From an uncultured Bacteroidales bacterium (GTDB lineage: Bacteria; Bacteroidota; Bacteroidia; Bacteroidales; Paludibacteraceae): DNA of 64,000 nt. The position numbers and the translations under genes were made by a program. The first letter of the stretch is position 1; every line of letters starts with the position of its first letter. The stretch is taken from positions 1 through 64,000 of the forward strand of contig CACZFM010000009.1 in the NCBI GenBank assembly GCA_902780495.1, written 5' to 3'. The notes beneath the pieces are model-generated. The model did not search any database. It saw only the letters and a program-made list of their open reading frames with translations, and was not told the DNA's origin. Positions 34,883 through 43,939 of the stretch are shown here, piece after piece.

Positions 34883-36694
34883 ATGTTATCCATTGATCAC
34901 ATATCGATAGAATTTTCCTCTCATCCCGTCCTGGATGACATCTCATTTCTTGTCAACAAAAAAGACAGGATTGCCCTTGTCGGAAAAAACGGTGCAGGGA
35001 AAACGACTCTACTACGCCTGATTTCCGGTGAATACGAACCCACATCCGGACATATTACAAAGGACCGAGACATCACTATCGGATACCTTCCGCAAGTTAT
35101 GCTCCTGCAAGACGGTCGTACATTGAGGGAAGAAGTTATGACTATTTTCCAAGGTGTCGATGAGGCGCGTTTTGTGGCAGAAATGGACAAAACCATTATC
35201 GGACTTGGATTTGAGCGCAACGACTTTGACAGGCCTACGACTGAGTTCTCCGGAGGATGGAGGATGCGCATTGAATTAGCCAAAATTTTATTACGCCACC
35301 CAGACTTAATTCTTTTGGACGAACCAACCAACCATTTGGATATTGAATCCATCCAATGGTTGGAAAACTTTCTTTCTCAATCGCAGAGTGCCGTCATTTT
35401 GGTTAGCCACGACCGCGCATTCTTAGACCATGCGACAAACCGAACTATTGAAATCACGCTTGGACGCATATACGATTACAACGTACCTTATTCCAAATTT
35501 GTTACACTCAGGAAAGAAAGGCACGAGCAGCAAGTTCGAGCCTTTCAAAATCAGCAAAAGATGATTCAGGATACGGAAGATTTCATTGAAAGATTCCGTT
35601 ATAAGGCAACCAAAGCCGTACAAGTGCAAAGCCGTATAAAGCAGTTGGAACGATTAGAACGCTTGGAAGTGGATGTAGAAGACACTTCCCGTCTCAACCT
35701 CAAATTTCCACCAGCTCCACGTAGCGGCGATTTTCCGATTATTATCGAAGGTTTAACGAAATCCTTTCCTTCGCGTACTTCAACCAATACAGAAAGGGAA
35801 AAAGTCGTTATCAGCGATGTCAACATGACGATACGGCGAGGGGAAAAAGTAGCCTTTGTCGGCAAAAACGGAGAGGGAAAAACTACACTTGTCCGCTGTA
35901 TAATGGGTCAAATTGATTACCTCGGAACACTAAAGATAGGCCACAATGTAAAAATCGGATATTTTGCTCAAAATCAAGCAGCCCTATTGGATGAGAACAT
36001 GACCGTTTTTGAAACAATAGACTATGTGGCTGTAGGTGACATACGTACTCGAATCCGTGACATTCTCGGCGCTTTCATGTTTGGCGGCGAAGCCTCAGAC
36101 AAAAAGGTAAAAGTTCTTTCCGGTGGCGAAAGAAGCCGCTTAGCAATGATTCGTCTGCTACTTGAACCATGCAATCTTCTTATTTTGGATGAGCCAACCA
36201 ACCATCTGGACATGCAATCGAAAGATGTGTTAAAAGCAGCCATTAAGGAATACAACGGCACTGTCATTATAGTAAGTCATGATCGCGACTTTTTAGACAG
36301 TATTGTTGAGAAGGTCTATGAATTCGGAGGAGGAAAAGTGCGTGAACACATTGGCGGAATCTATGATTTTCTCCATAAGAAAAACATGAGCAGCCTGCAA
36401 GAATTAGAACATAAGTCGATAACACCATCTCTACAGAATAATACCCCCTCTACAGAAAGCAAAGGTGCACAGGATTATGCCCAACAAAAGGCAGAAGCCG
36501 CTGCCAGGAGGAAAAAAGAGAAACAAATCAGTGAGATAGAGAATGAGATTGCACGATTAGAGGAAGAGCAGAAAGAACTAGAAATACAGATGGGGAATCC
36601 AGAAGCCCAAACACCAGATAACTTTCAACGCTATGAAACCATCAAACACAAAATAGAACAAAAACTATACGAGTGGGAGATTTTAAGCGAATAG
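34883..36694 (+). CDS. ABC-F family ATPase
   Basis: 603 aa with no membrane segments. There are two ABC modules: Walker A GKNGAGKTTLLRL and GKNGEGKTTLVRC, signatures FSGGWRMRIELAKILL and LSGGERSRLAMIRLLL, and Walker B with LILLDEPTNHLD in both. The interdomain linker is charged and helical, and a C-terminal coiled coil rich in K and E (about 535-603) resembles Uup/YdiF-type proteins. ABC-F proteins act on ribosomes as translation factors or antibiotic-protection factors. The subgroup cannot be fixed by eye. It lies 3 bp after uvrA and 1 bp before the next gene. Confidence 0.92.
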   Translation: MLSIDHISIEFSSHPVLDDISFLVNKKDRIALVGKNGAGKTTLLRLISGEYEPTSGHITKDRDITIGYLPQVMLLQDGRTLREEVMTIFQGVDEARFVAEMDKTIIGLGFERNDFDRPTTEFSGGWRMRIELAKILLRHPDLILLDEPTNHLDIESIQWLENFLSQSQSAVILVSHDRAFLDHATNRTIEITLGRIYDYNVPYSKFVTLRKERHEQQVRAFQNQQKMIQDTEDFIERFRYKATKAVQVQSRIKQLERLERLEVDVEDTSRLNLKFPPAPRSGDFPIIIEGLTKSFPSRTSTNTEREKVVISDVNMTIRRGEKVAFVGKNGEGKTTLVRCIMGQIDYLGTLKIGHNVKIGYFAQNQAALLDENMTVFETIDYVAVGDIRTRIRDILGAFMFGGEASDKKVKVLSGGERSRLAMIRLLLEPCNLLILDEPTNHLDMQSKDVLKAAIKEYNGTVIIVSHDRDFLDSIVEKVYEFGGGKVREHIGGIYDFLHKKNMSSLQELEHKSITPSLQNNTPSTESKGAQDYAQQKAEAAARRKKEKQISEIENEIARLEEEQKELEIQMGNPEAQTPDNFQRYETIKHKIEQKLYEWEILSE

Positions 36695-36695
36695 G

Positions 36696-37808
36696 ATGAT
36701 TATGACATTAGCGAAAGAAAGCATTGACTACATCATTTCGTTTTTACTTTACGGAAACGAAGAAGCGGCAAAACACGTTCATTTGTCGGCGCCATTGGAA
36801 TGGGATGCATTGCACTATCCTGTGGATATCACATCAACACCAATCGAACTCCGAGACGGGGAAGCATACGTGTCGCCCGATCTCATTTACAATACGTTTT
36901 TCTATATCTCCCGTGCAGAAGAACTATTGAATCCGCAACGCGATGAGCATGGACGCTTTTTAGCCAAGTACTCCATTTTAGGGGAAAACAACAGGCTTCA
37001 TATTCCACAGGTAGATGAATACGCCCGTATGCTGATGAAATCCCTTGATATTCCTATGCCGCCATCTACATTTGCCAATATATGTCTAACACACGATGTA
37101 GACACGATTGCCCACTACCGCCATTTACGTGGTGCGTTGGGAGGCATCTATCGTGGCGAATGGAAACAGGTCCTCGCTTCTTGGAAGAATATAAGTAATG
37201 ACCCTGCATTCACTTTTCCATGGCTGATTTCACAAGATGCACAAGTGAAAGATGCGGAGATTATCTATTTCGTAAAAGATACACCCGGTTGGGGATTTGA
37301 TTATCCACAATATAACCTAAGGGGAAGAGATTGGCACTATACACGTAACATGCTATACGGCAGCAATGCCCTAATAGGATTACATTCCAGTTATTACGGC
37401 CATATCTTCAATTCGGTCGGCTATACACTACACCGCAGTCATTATCTGTGTTGTCCTATTCCTCAATTGCGCAGGTTGGCAAAAGCGGGTATCACAGACG
37501 ACTACACGATGAGCTTCCCTGACCAAGCAGGTTTCCGTTTGCAAACCACACGTCCGGTCCGCTGGATAGACCCCGAAACAGGAGAACTGAGCAGCCTTAC
37601 ACTACATCCATTGACCATTATGGATTGTACATTGAGTGCTCCGCACTACATGAATCTGAACGAAGACGAAGCCTACTTTGAAGCCGAGCGACTGATTGAA
37701 AAAGTGCGTCAGTGTCATGGCGAATTAGTATTGCTGTGGCATAATACAAGCATTTGCAAGGAGACATATCATAAATCACTCTATCCGAAAATCCTTTCTC
37801 TATTGTAA
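36696..37808 (+). CDS. Polysaccharide deacetylase-like protein
   Basis: 370 aa, no signal peptide. The motif ICLTHDVDTIAHYRHLRG (about residues 127-144) is the metal-binding THDVD of the NodB/polysaccharide deacetylase superfamily. The C-terminal MDCTLSAPHYMNL and ELVLLWHNTS (the HN motif) also fit the family. This Bacteroidetes subgroup has a long N-terminal domain (about 120 residues) of unknown role and is often encoded among surface-glycan genes. Two glycosyltransferases follow with overlapping starts, so a role in modifying a cell-envelope glycan is likely. Substrate unknown. Confidence 0.75.
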   Translation: MIMTLAKESIDYIISFLLYGNEEAAKHVHLSAPLEWDALHYPVDITSTPIELRDGEAYVSPDLIYNTFFYISRAEELLNPQRDEHGRFLAKYSILGENNRLHIPQVDEYARMLMKSLDIPMPPSTFANICLTHDVDTIAHYRHLRGALGGIYRGEWKQVLASWKNISNDPAFTFPWLISQDAQVKDAEIIYFVKDTPGWGFDYPQYNLRGRDWHYTRNMLYGSNALIGLHSSYYGHIFNSVGYTLHRSHYLCCPIPQLRRLAKAGITDDYTMSFPDQAGFRLQTTRPVRWIDPETGELSSLTLHPLTIMDCTLSAPHYMNLNEDEAYFEAERLIEKVRQCHGELVLLWHNTSICKETYHKSLYPKILSLL

Positions 37809-38911
37809 TGAAGATACTTGTACTCACCGACCCATACGGACCTCCGTCATTTGCACCGAGAATTCGTTACTTCTGCGATTATTGGTGCAAGAATGGGCAT
37901 GATGTATATGTTATTACCGAACGCTTTCACCCTATTGCATTTCCCCATACCTATCCTATTAAGGAAATCTCTTTGTACCGAAATCGCATGGATTGGTTTT
38001 TCAAAAGTGTATGGTCGCTACTGACAGACTGGAAGAATCGCTATTTTTCACGAAAGGCAAAGAAAGAGGTGAAAGACCTGTCGTTTGACCTCGTATTTTG
38101 TACCACGTTCTCTACCTTTCCGCTACGAGCTGCACTGGAGATTGCCCGCGAGAAACATCTTCCTTTACATGTTGATATACGCGATTTGGATGAGCAAGTA
38201 CCAGACGCCCAATACCAACATCACCGACAATGGTGGGCACGGCCATTCCGAAACCTGTACAAGCAAATAAATATCTGCCGCCGAAACCACGTATTACGTC
38301 AGGCCACCAGTATCACAACTATCAGTCCGTGGCACGTGGATTTTCTGCACGCTCAGAATAGCAACGTTTATCTCCTTTATAATGGTTTTGATCCTGAACA
38401 GTTCTATTTTGCTCCTGTCCACAACAAAGAATTCCTTATTTCCTATATCGGTACGATTTACGAATTCCAACATCCGGAAGCACTTTTCTCTATGATCCGG
38501 CAACTACAAGACGAGCTTCCCCAATTGCGGCTCAATCTGCATACTCCTGACCATCATCCTATTGCTATCACCGCAGTAGGAGATGAAATACGAAAAAGCA
38601 GTATAATGATTGTACTGACGAGTCCTACTGCCAACGGCATGATGACAACCAAGTTTTTCGAAGCTTTAGGCTGTGAGAAACCCGTTATCTGTTATCCTTC
38701 CGACCACGGCTTGCTTGCCCAAACGATTGAAAATGTCAATGCCGGCATCGCCACTGATGAGATAGAGGCCATCCGAACGTTTATTATAGACAAATATCGT
38801 GAATGGGAGCGGAACGGTTATACACGGCAGCCTGTCAAGCAAGAGATAAAGCAACGTTTCTCGCGGCAATATCAAGCTGAGCAAATGGAGAAAATATTTA
38901 AACAATTATGA
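37808..38911 (+). CDS. Glycosyltransferase, GT4-like (GT-B fold)
   Basis: 367 aa. The N-terminal Rossmann-like domain starts MKILVLTDPYGPPSFAPRIRYFCDYW, with a donor-side C-terminal domain containing FLISYIGTIYEFQHPEALF and the family pattern FFEALGCEKPVICYP near residues 282-296. GT4-type enzymes transfer sugars from nucleotide sugars with retention. It overlaps the preceding deacetylase stop by 1 bp and the next glycosyltransferase by 4 bp, so the three are translationally coupled. Acceptor and donor are unknown. Confidence 0.82.
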   Translation: MKILVLTDPYGPPSFAPRIRYFCDYWCKNGHDVYVITERFHPIAFPHTYPIKEISLYRNRMDWFFKSVWSLLTDWKNRYFSRKAKKEVKDLSFDLVFCTTFSTFPLRAALEIAREKHLPLHVDIRDLDEQVPDAQYQHHRQWWARPFRNLYKQINICRRNHVLRQATSITTISPWHVDFLHAQNSNVYLLYNGFDPEQFYFAPVHNKEFLISYIGTIYEFQHPEALFSMIRQLQDELPQLRLNLHTPDHHPIAITAVGDEIRKSSIMIVLTSPTANGMMTTKFFEALGCEKPVICYPSDHGLLAQTIENVNAGIATDEIEAIRTFIIDKYREWERNGYTRQPVKQEIKQRFSRQYQAEQMEKIFKQL

Positions 38912-39630
38912 TTAGCATTATCGTTCCCATATACAATTCTGCAATATACCTTTCCGAATGCATCGAAAGCATCCTTGCCCAAACAGAAAGGGACTGGCAA
39001 CTGATTTTGGTAGATGATGGCAGTTCGGACGACAGCGTTACCATTGCTCGCGCTTATGCCACCCGCGATGCACGTATTGAGTTTTATGAGCAGCAACATG
39101 CCGGTCAGTCTGCAGCACGCAACACCGGTTTATCACATGTCCAAGGGACTTATATCGTATTCGTTGATGCAGATGATGCCTTGGAACCGGACTGGTGTAC
39201 ACGACACTTAGATGCAATTGAGGGTGTAGACTATGTTCAGTCCGGGTACAAACGCATTCAGCAGAAGACTATCATCCATCAAAAGACGCCGCGACATCGC
39301 TACCAGTTCACATCTCCCTGCATGCGGCTATACCGCCGTGAAACCATAGAAGGGATGAGATTTACGGAAGGTATAATATATGAAGACGTACTATGGTCGG
39401 TCAATTTATGGCTACGTAACGCCACTTGCCGTATTATACACTATACAGGTTATCTCTATACCCTCAATCCGCATAGTACAACTTCCAAGACGCGTCCCGA
39501 TGCACAACGAGAAGTATTGGGGATTCTGTCTGCCAACTTAAAGAACGCTTCTTTTAGGAACAAATGGATTATCGGATATACGCTCGTTCGTTTGAAACTA
39601 TATTTTTCGTTTTTAAACAATCAAGCATAG
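38908..39630 (+). CDS. Family 2 glycosyltransferase
   Basis: 240 aa, a compact GT-A enzyme. It begins ISIIVPIYNSAIYLSECIESILAQT, has LILVDDGSSDDS for the nucleotide, and the DxD-type metal site FVDADDALEPDW. It is the last gene of the long plus-strand operon from recQ. Its 3' end overlaps by 10 bp the convergent minus-strand membrane protein gene. It probably adds a sugar to the same glycan as the preceding GT4 enzyme. Confidence 0.88.
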   Translation: MISIIVPIYNSAIYLSECIESILAQTERDWQLILVDDGSSDDSVTIARAYATRDARIEFYEQQHAGQSAARNTGLSHVQGTYIVFVDADDALEPDWCTRHLDAIEGVDYVQSGYKRIQQKTIIHQKTPRHRYQFTSPCMRLYRRETIEGMRFTEGIIYEDVLWSVNLWLRNATCRIIHYTGYLYTLNPHSTTSKTRPDAQREVLGILSANLKNASFRNKWIIGYTLVRLKLYFSFLNNQA

Positions 39631-40238
39631 TTCTTTTTCAAGGGGATGTTAGGTAAGGCAATGAGAAGCCCAATCATACATCCGTAGGCGATGACATCGT
39701 CCAAGAAGTCGTATAAATCCACTCCACCGACTTGTATTTTCAAATCGAACCAATAGCGGAACAATTCCAACAGAATCATGTTCACGACCTGAGCAGCTGC
39801 GACAAAGAAAGCAGCCACTTTGGCTCCGCACATGGGAAGGCGAATACCGAGAAGGAGATAGAATACCGTGAGTGCCAGAAAGATAACAACATAAAGGGCA
39901 AAAGCCGTGAGTTTCAGTTTCTCCACCAAAGGCGAGTTATCAAGTCCCGAAAGGCGCAAGGCAGCCAACTCCGCCACCATGAAGGACCAATAGCAAACCT
40001 GCCCAAAGGTCACCAGATTGTACATAGCAGAGGGACGCGGCATCTGCTGATGCAGAAGGTACATGAAAATCAAGAACAAGATACAGACAAACAAATGCAC
40101 GCCTGTCTGCAACATCAGGATACTGCGATCATCAATGTAGTCATCCAATTGCATAAAGGCACGTACCATGACATGAAAAACCAAGACAAGGAATACCAAT
40201 ACCGCAATGAAGCGTGATTTACGAAGAACATCTTCCAT
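39621..40238 (-). CDS. Six-span membrane protein of unknown function
   Basis: 205 aa, about six hydrophobic helices (roughly 10-28, 42-62, 75-93, 110-130, 136-157, 180-196). I do not recognise a family and see no catalytic motif. It lies 40 bp downstream of a CPBP protease gene in the same direction and converges with the glycosyltransferase operon, overlapping its end by 10 bp. The stop codon lies within the coding 3' end of the other gene. Confidence 0.7.
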   Translation of the reverse strand: MEDVLRKSRFIAVLVFLVLVFHVMVRAFMQLDDYIDDRSILMLQTGVHLFVCILFLIFMYLLHQQMPRPSAMYNLVTFGQVCYWSFMVAELAALRLSGLDNSPLVEKLKLTAFALYVVIFLALTVFYLLLGIRLPMCGAKVAAFFVAAAQVVNMILLELFRYWFDLKIQVGGVDLYDFLDDVIAYGCMIGLLIALPNIPLKKNYA

Positions 40239-40278
40239 AACTATACTATTCTACAAATAAGACTATACAATCTGTTTT

Positions 40279-40968
40279 TTAGAGAGGCATCCAAATAAAG
40301 ACTGCGGCATCCCAAAGGGCGTGACTGAGAATGAGTGCAGGCATCCAATGCGGGCGCAACCAATAGAGAACGCTCCATGCCGCACCACAGACGAGTGCCG
40401 CCATGATAAGCATAAAATTGAGAGAGGGTACGTGTACCAAGGTATAGAGCAACACGGTAGCAGCCATTGCCAGTACCGGTGCATTGCAAAAGAGACGAGG
40501 TCTGTCGCTTGAGGCAAATAGACGCACCAAGCGTTCCTGGACATAACCTCTCCAGAAGATTTCCTCAGCGGGACCAATAACAAAGAGAAGCATTGCCCAA
40601 AGAACCTGCATATCCCATGTACCCTTAATGTTATAAACTGCATTCACCTGGTCACGGGCAAAGGGGAAGATGAGCTGGGAAAGCTTATCACCCACCCAAA
40701 AGAGTCCCCACAAGACTGCTGCGATAAGGACACCGAGTGCAATCTGTCCGAGCCAGTAACGGAAAGCCTCCATTCCCTCCATATCTCCCCAAAAGAGCGT
40801 TCGGCTGTGCCATATATCACGCCCATAGATAAAGGAAAGGATGCCGAGAAGAACGGCAGTAGAGAGCATAACCGCCCAGAAGTTTATGTCGTTTCTCGTC
40901 CAGGGAGAAAACATTGCGAACCACAAGAAAAAGGCCGCCAAGAGAGAAGAACGTAATTGTCTTTCCAT
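40279..40968 (-). CDS. CPBP-family intramembrane metalloprotease
   Basis: 229 aa from ATG 40968; a GTG two codons upstream (40974) is possible. Several membrane spans carry the CPBP (Rce1-like) motifs: EExxxR in GPAEEIFWRGYVQERL, the second histidine motif in LYTLVHVPSLNF, and HxxxD in LSHALWDAAVF. These residues coordinate a metal in glutamate-dependent intramembrane proteases. It follows the UbiA prenyltransferase gene by 15 bp. CPBP proteins can process prenylated or bacteriocin-like substrates, but nothing here identifies the substrate. Confidence 0.85.
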   Translation of the reverse strand: MERQLRSSLLAAFFLWFAMFSPWTRNDINFWAVMLSTAVLLGILSFIYGRDIWHSRTLFWGDMEGMEAFRYWLGQIALGVLIAAVLWGLFWVGDKLSQLIFPFARDQVNAVYNIKGTWDMQVLWAMLLFVIGPAEEIFWRGYVQERLVRLFASSDRPRLFCNAPVLAMAATVLLYTLVHVPSLNFMLIMAALVCGAAWSVLYWLRPHWMPALILSHALWDAAVFIWMPL

Positions 40969-40983
40969 ACGCACACTATTTGT

Positions 40984-41841
40984 TTATAAGAACCGCGCCA
41001 ACAAAAGTCCAATGAAAAGGAGAAGGCTACCTATCAACTGCTGTTTAGCCGTGGCTTCGTCCAGCGCGTTAATACCACCCTGAACGGTGTCCATCCGCAT
41101 CATTGTACGGCAATTCATTAACGCCAAAGGCAAGGAAAGGGCTATGAGCAAAGCCGTCCAAGGCATCTTACCGAGTAGGACACAAACAACGGTCCACAAA
41201 AGCGGGAAGACGACCATGATGCAATAAAGCCATTGCGAAGCCCTCTTACCGATAGACATCGGCACCGTTCGTATGTTTGCGCGCAAATCGGTTTGTATGT
41301 CGCGCGTGTTGTTGGCATGAAGAACGGCATTGGTGACGGGAATGAAAGCGAGCACAAACCATAAAGCCTCCCATTGCACAGCACCCGTAACGACAAAGGA
41401 TGTCCCCAGCGCAGGCAAAAAGCCAAACGTAAGGAAGATATCCACATCGCCAAGGGCATGTGACTTCAGGAAAAAGTAACAGGCTGCGAGCAGTGCGCCT
41501 GCGCCACCGAAAAGGAGCAGCTGCCATCCGGTAACGAGCATAAGCCCCAAACCACAGAGACACGCCACGGCAAGCAGAACGATTGACAAATGCAACATAC
41601 GTTCGGGGGTAATCACTCCGTCCACCAAAGTACGTGAACCGAAAGTGTCGGAGGCATCCACGCCGTGACGATAATCAAAGTAATCACTGAGTGTGTTACC
41701 GGCAGCATGAAAGAGCATTGCGCCAGCGAGTGCCCAAAGCATGAGCCACCAGTTGACGTTGTAACCGAGATAAGAAAGACCCGCCGTGGTCACCAGTACC
41801 GGAACGACCGATACGGGGAAAGACCACGGACGGGTAGCCAT
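40984..41841 (-). CDS. UbiA-family prenyltransferase, MenA-like
   Basis: 285 aa from ATG 41841, 4 bp after the stop of the upstream peptidase gene; longer starts would run into that gene. About eight or nine membrane helices. Both Asp-rich motifs are present: NTLSDYFDYRHG (NxxxDxxxD) and NNTRDIQTDLRANIRT (DxxxD). The N-terminus TRPWSFPVSVVPVLV resembles MenA, which attaches a polyprenyl chain to 1,4-dihydroxy-2-naphthoate in menaquinone synthesis. Other UbiA enzymes share these motifs, so MenA is the best but not the only reading. Confidence 0.82.
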   Translation of the reverse strand: MATRPWSFPVSVVPVLVTTAGLSYLGYNVNWWLMLWALAGAMLFHAAGNTLSDYFDYRHGVDASDTFGSRTLVDGVITPERMLHLSIVLLAVACLCGLGLMLVTGWQLLLFGGAGALLAACYFFLKSHALGDVDIFLTFGFLPALGTSFVVTGAVQWEALWFVLAFIPVTNAVLHANNTRDIQTDLRANIRTVPMSIGKRASQWLYCIMVVFPLLWTVVCVLLGKMPWTALLIALSLPLALMNCRTMMRMDTVQGGINALDEATAKQQLIGSLLLFIGLLLARFL

Positions 41842-41845
41842 GAAA

Positions 41846-43084
41846 TCAGAGGCCAAGTTTCTTGCGAATGTCTTTTGGGAGGGCATCTTTATGAACAAGA
41901 ATATCGTTGGTCTTGTATTTCATAAACGTCTCGGAAGCATACCAAACGCCTTTGTATTTGTAGCGTGCAGTACCCCAAGAGTTCTTAATCATATAGTACT
42001 TCTTACCATTCTGGTCGTGCGCGATACCAAAGATCTGCATACCATGGTCGTCCGTATTTTCCCAGTTGTCATAGGCCTGCTGACGCATTTCCTGGGTAAC
42101 TTCAATCTCAGGGAGAGGACGTTTGGTGAGTTCCTCTTTCTTCTGTGAAGCAGAGAGACCGAGCCAGTGCGCCATATCACTGCCCGTGAGATCAGCACCA
42201 TTATCGGCATCGGGGCAAACGGCAATACCATTGCGGGTGAATCCGTCTTCACTGACATCGGCACCCCAAGCGAGGGTGAAACCATTCTTAAGGGCATTGT
42301 CAATGATACGCATCATATCTTCCATGGGCACATTGTACATCTGATCCATACGCCAGTTGTCAGGCACCTCGAACACAAAGCGAGGATGACCCTCTTCGTA
42401 AGAATAAGGATGGTGGGTGTAAGAAGTGATGGAAATATAGTCATCCGCATTGAGTTTGAGCACTTTGTCAGCGAACGTACGCGGAGTGTATTCCTTACCC
42501 TCATAGGTGAAGGTTTCCGGGCATTTGCCAAGATAGGTGTCATAGACAGCCTGCAGTCCCTTTTTCCAAACGGGAGAGAGTTTCTTGATACTGCGTGTGA
42601 GTGCGCGAACATAACCACCGGCAACGGCGTCCAATTCGGAATGCACAGGCAGGGAGTCTTTTGCCGACCAGCCATACTGAATACCGGGCATAGCTTCCTG
42701 AGGCACCATACCATAGTGCTTGAGGCAATAGATAACGTCGTAGGCACTTCCACCTGCAGCGAACTGGGCGTTCTGGTACATACGAACTACATACTCGGCA
42801 CGATCAACCATCGTATGGCTAACGACAAACATTTCGCTAAGGTCGAACTGTTTGCCCTTCTGCATACGCATGATTTCGCTCTCCAGGAAACCAATGGTAG
42901 AGAAGCACCAGCAAGTACCCGAACGGTTCTGGTCCTTAATGGGTGTGATACCTACACTGTCGATAGTGGTAAAGATAAAGCCAGAGTCCTTCTGTGCTGA
43001 ATCGGGCTCCTGCTTCATAAAACCATCGTGCGCCATGGCCAATGTGCTAACAGCCATAAGCGAGAGAATAAAGAACTTTCTCAT
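41846..43084 (-). CDS. C1B cysteine peptidase (bleomycin hydrolase/aminopeptidase C family), exported
   Basis: 412 aa. It has a signal peptide (MRKFFILSLMAVSTLAMA), the catalytic cysteine in NRSGTCWCFSTIGFLES (about residue 58), a late catalytic histidine in TDDHGMQIFGIAHD, and the asparagine in YYMIKNSWG. This is the papain-like C1B family. The exported form is common in oral and gut Bacteroidales and acts as a periplasmic or extracellular aminopeptidase. It has its own promoter at 43138-43169 and leads an operon with ubiA-like, CPBP and membrane genes. The C-terminus has no T9SS domain. Confidence 0.92.
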   Translation of the reverse strand: MRKFFILSLMAVSTLAMAHDGFMKQEPDSAQKDSGFIFTTIDSVGITPIKDQNRSGTCWCFSTIGFLESEIMRMQKGKQFDLSEMFVVSHTMVDRAEYVVRMYQNAQFAAGGSAYDVIYCLKHYGMVPQEAMPGIQYGWSAKDSLPVHSELDAVAGGYVRALTRSIKKLSPVWKKGLQAVYDTYLGKCPETFTYEGKEYTPRTFADKVLKLNADDYISITSYTHHPYSYEEGHPRFVFEVPDNWRMDQMYNVPMEDMMRIIDNALKNGFTLAWGADVSEDGFTRNGIAVCPDADNGADLTGSDMAHWLGLSASQKKEELTKRPLPEIEVTQEMRQQAYDNWENTDDHGMQIFGIAHDQNGKKYYMIKNSWGTARYKYKGVWYASETFMKYKTNDILVHKDALPKDIRKKLGL

Positions 43085-43137
43085 TGCAAATTGTTTTTTA
43101 CAGGTTAATAGTATTTCTTTGTTTGGTTAAAACGCAG

Positions 43138-43169
43138 CAAAGGTACAACTTTTTTTTCATTCCCGCAAG
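43138..43169 (-). promoter_or_regulatory. Promoter of the C1B peptidase operon
   Basis: Minus strand TACCTTTG (complement of 43138-43145), 20-bp spacer, CTTG -33 box (complement of 43166-43169). Confidence 0.75.
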
Positions 43170-43200
43170 AAAAACGCAGAAAAAATGCCATCAGACGGCA

Positions 43201-43890
43201 CTAATTACGCGTTGTGATGTGAAAACAGGCCTGTTTATATTCGTATTTCACATAAATATGTCCTTCTCGCTGCTGATTGAGCAAGACCTGTCCAAGAACA
43301 AGTTTCAGGTTTTCGGGGGTCATGTAATCGTGCGTGCGGGTAACCTTGTCGTAAGAGGTATAAGAAATGTCGAACGTAGTACCGAAACAGTGCGCAGAAT
43401 TAGAAACCGAGTTGTAGTTACCGCTTTTCTGAAGCGAGCGTATATCTTCCTGCGTGCGCAAGACAGATGTAACATGAAAACGGTAATGCGGCAGGTTGTT
43501 TCGCTGCAAAATATCGGCAAACTCCTCCCCTATTGCATCCAAGCGTTTTGCCGCCGCCGGCACAAGATAAGGAACCGAATGGGTAAGCGAATCGACGATA
43601 TAATTACGTCCGGTTTTCACAAGGCGCAAGTGTTTCTTGGAGTGCGCCGCCGCTTGTCTATCCTTTGGCGTTGGGTTTAAGCCAATGGCGCGTGCCGCCT
43701 GCAGATGCTTTGCGTTACGGTCACTGAACTTGGCGGAATAGCGTATGTCCCGTCCAGGATAGGCGACAAGATTGGTTTCCTCCGGTTCTGCGGAGGATTG
43801 TTCCTGCGACGCATTGTCCGTCTGTGCATCCGAGCGATTGCCACATGCGACAAGGGCAAGGGTCAAGAAAAGACAGAGAATATACTTCAT
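43201..43890 (-). CDS. DUF5715-type lipoprotein with M15 peptidase-like zinc motifs
   Basis: 229 aa. Lipoprotein signal (MKYILCLFLTLALVAC, lipobox LVAC). The C-terminal half has SNSAHCFGTTFDISY, an SxHxxGxxxD pattern as in VanY/M15 D-Ala-D-Ala carboxypeptidases, and a final ...KQACFHITTR histidine. Together these would form a zinc site. The region FHVTSVLRTQEDIRSLQKSGN also resembles the M15 fold. It may cleave peptidoglycan peptides at the outer membrane. A terminator hairpin lies just upstream, so it is probably transcribed separately, but no promoter is evident. Confidence 0.7.
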   Translation of the reverse strand: MKYILCLFLTLALVACGNRSDAQTDNASQEQSSAEPEETNLVAYPGRDIRYSAKFSDRNAKHLQAARAIGLNPTPKDRQAAAHSKKHLRLVKTGRNYIVDSLTHSVPYLVPAAAKRLDAIGEEFADILQRNNLPHYRFHVTSVLRTQEDIRSLQKSGNYNSVSNSAHCFGTTFDISYTSYDKVTRTHDYMTPENLKLVLGQVLLNQQREGHIYVKYEYKQACFHITTRN

Positions 43891-43895
43891 AACAG

Positions 43896-43922
43896 AAAAA
43901 AGCGACCCGAAAGCCGCTTTTT
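43896..43922 (-). terminator. Intrinsic terminator after the secreted protein gene
   Basis: On the minus strand AAAAAGCG and CGCTTTTT form an 8-bp stem around a 10-nt loop, running into a T-tract. It ends the transcript of the gene that stops at 43940. Confidence 0.75.
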
Positions 43923-43939
43923 CTTTGTTTCGTTATTGA

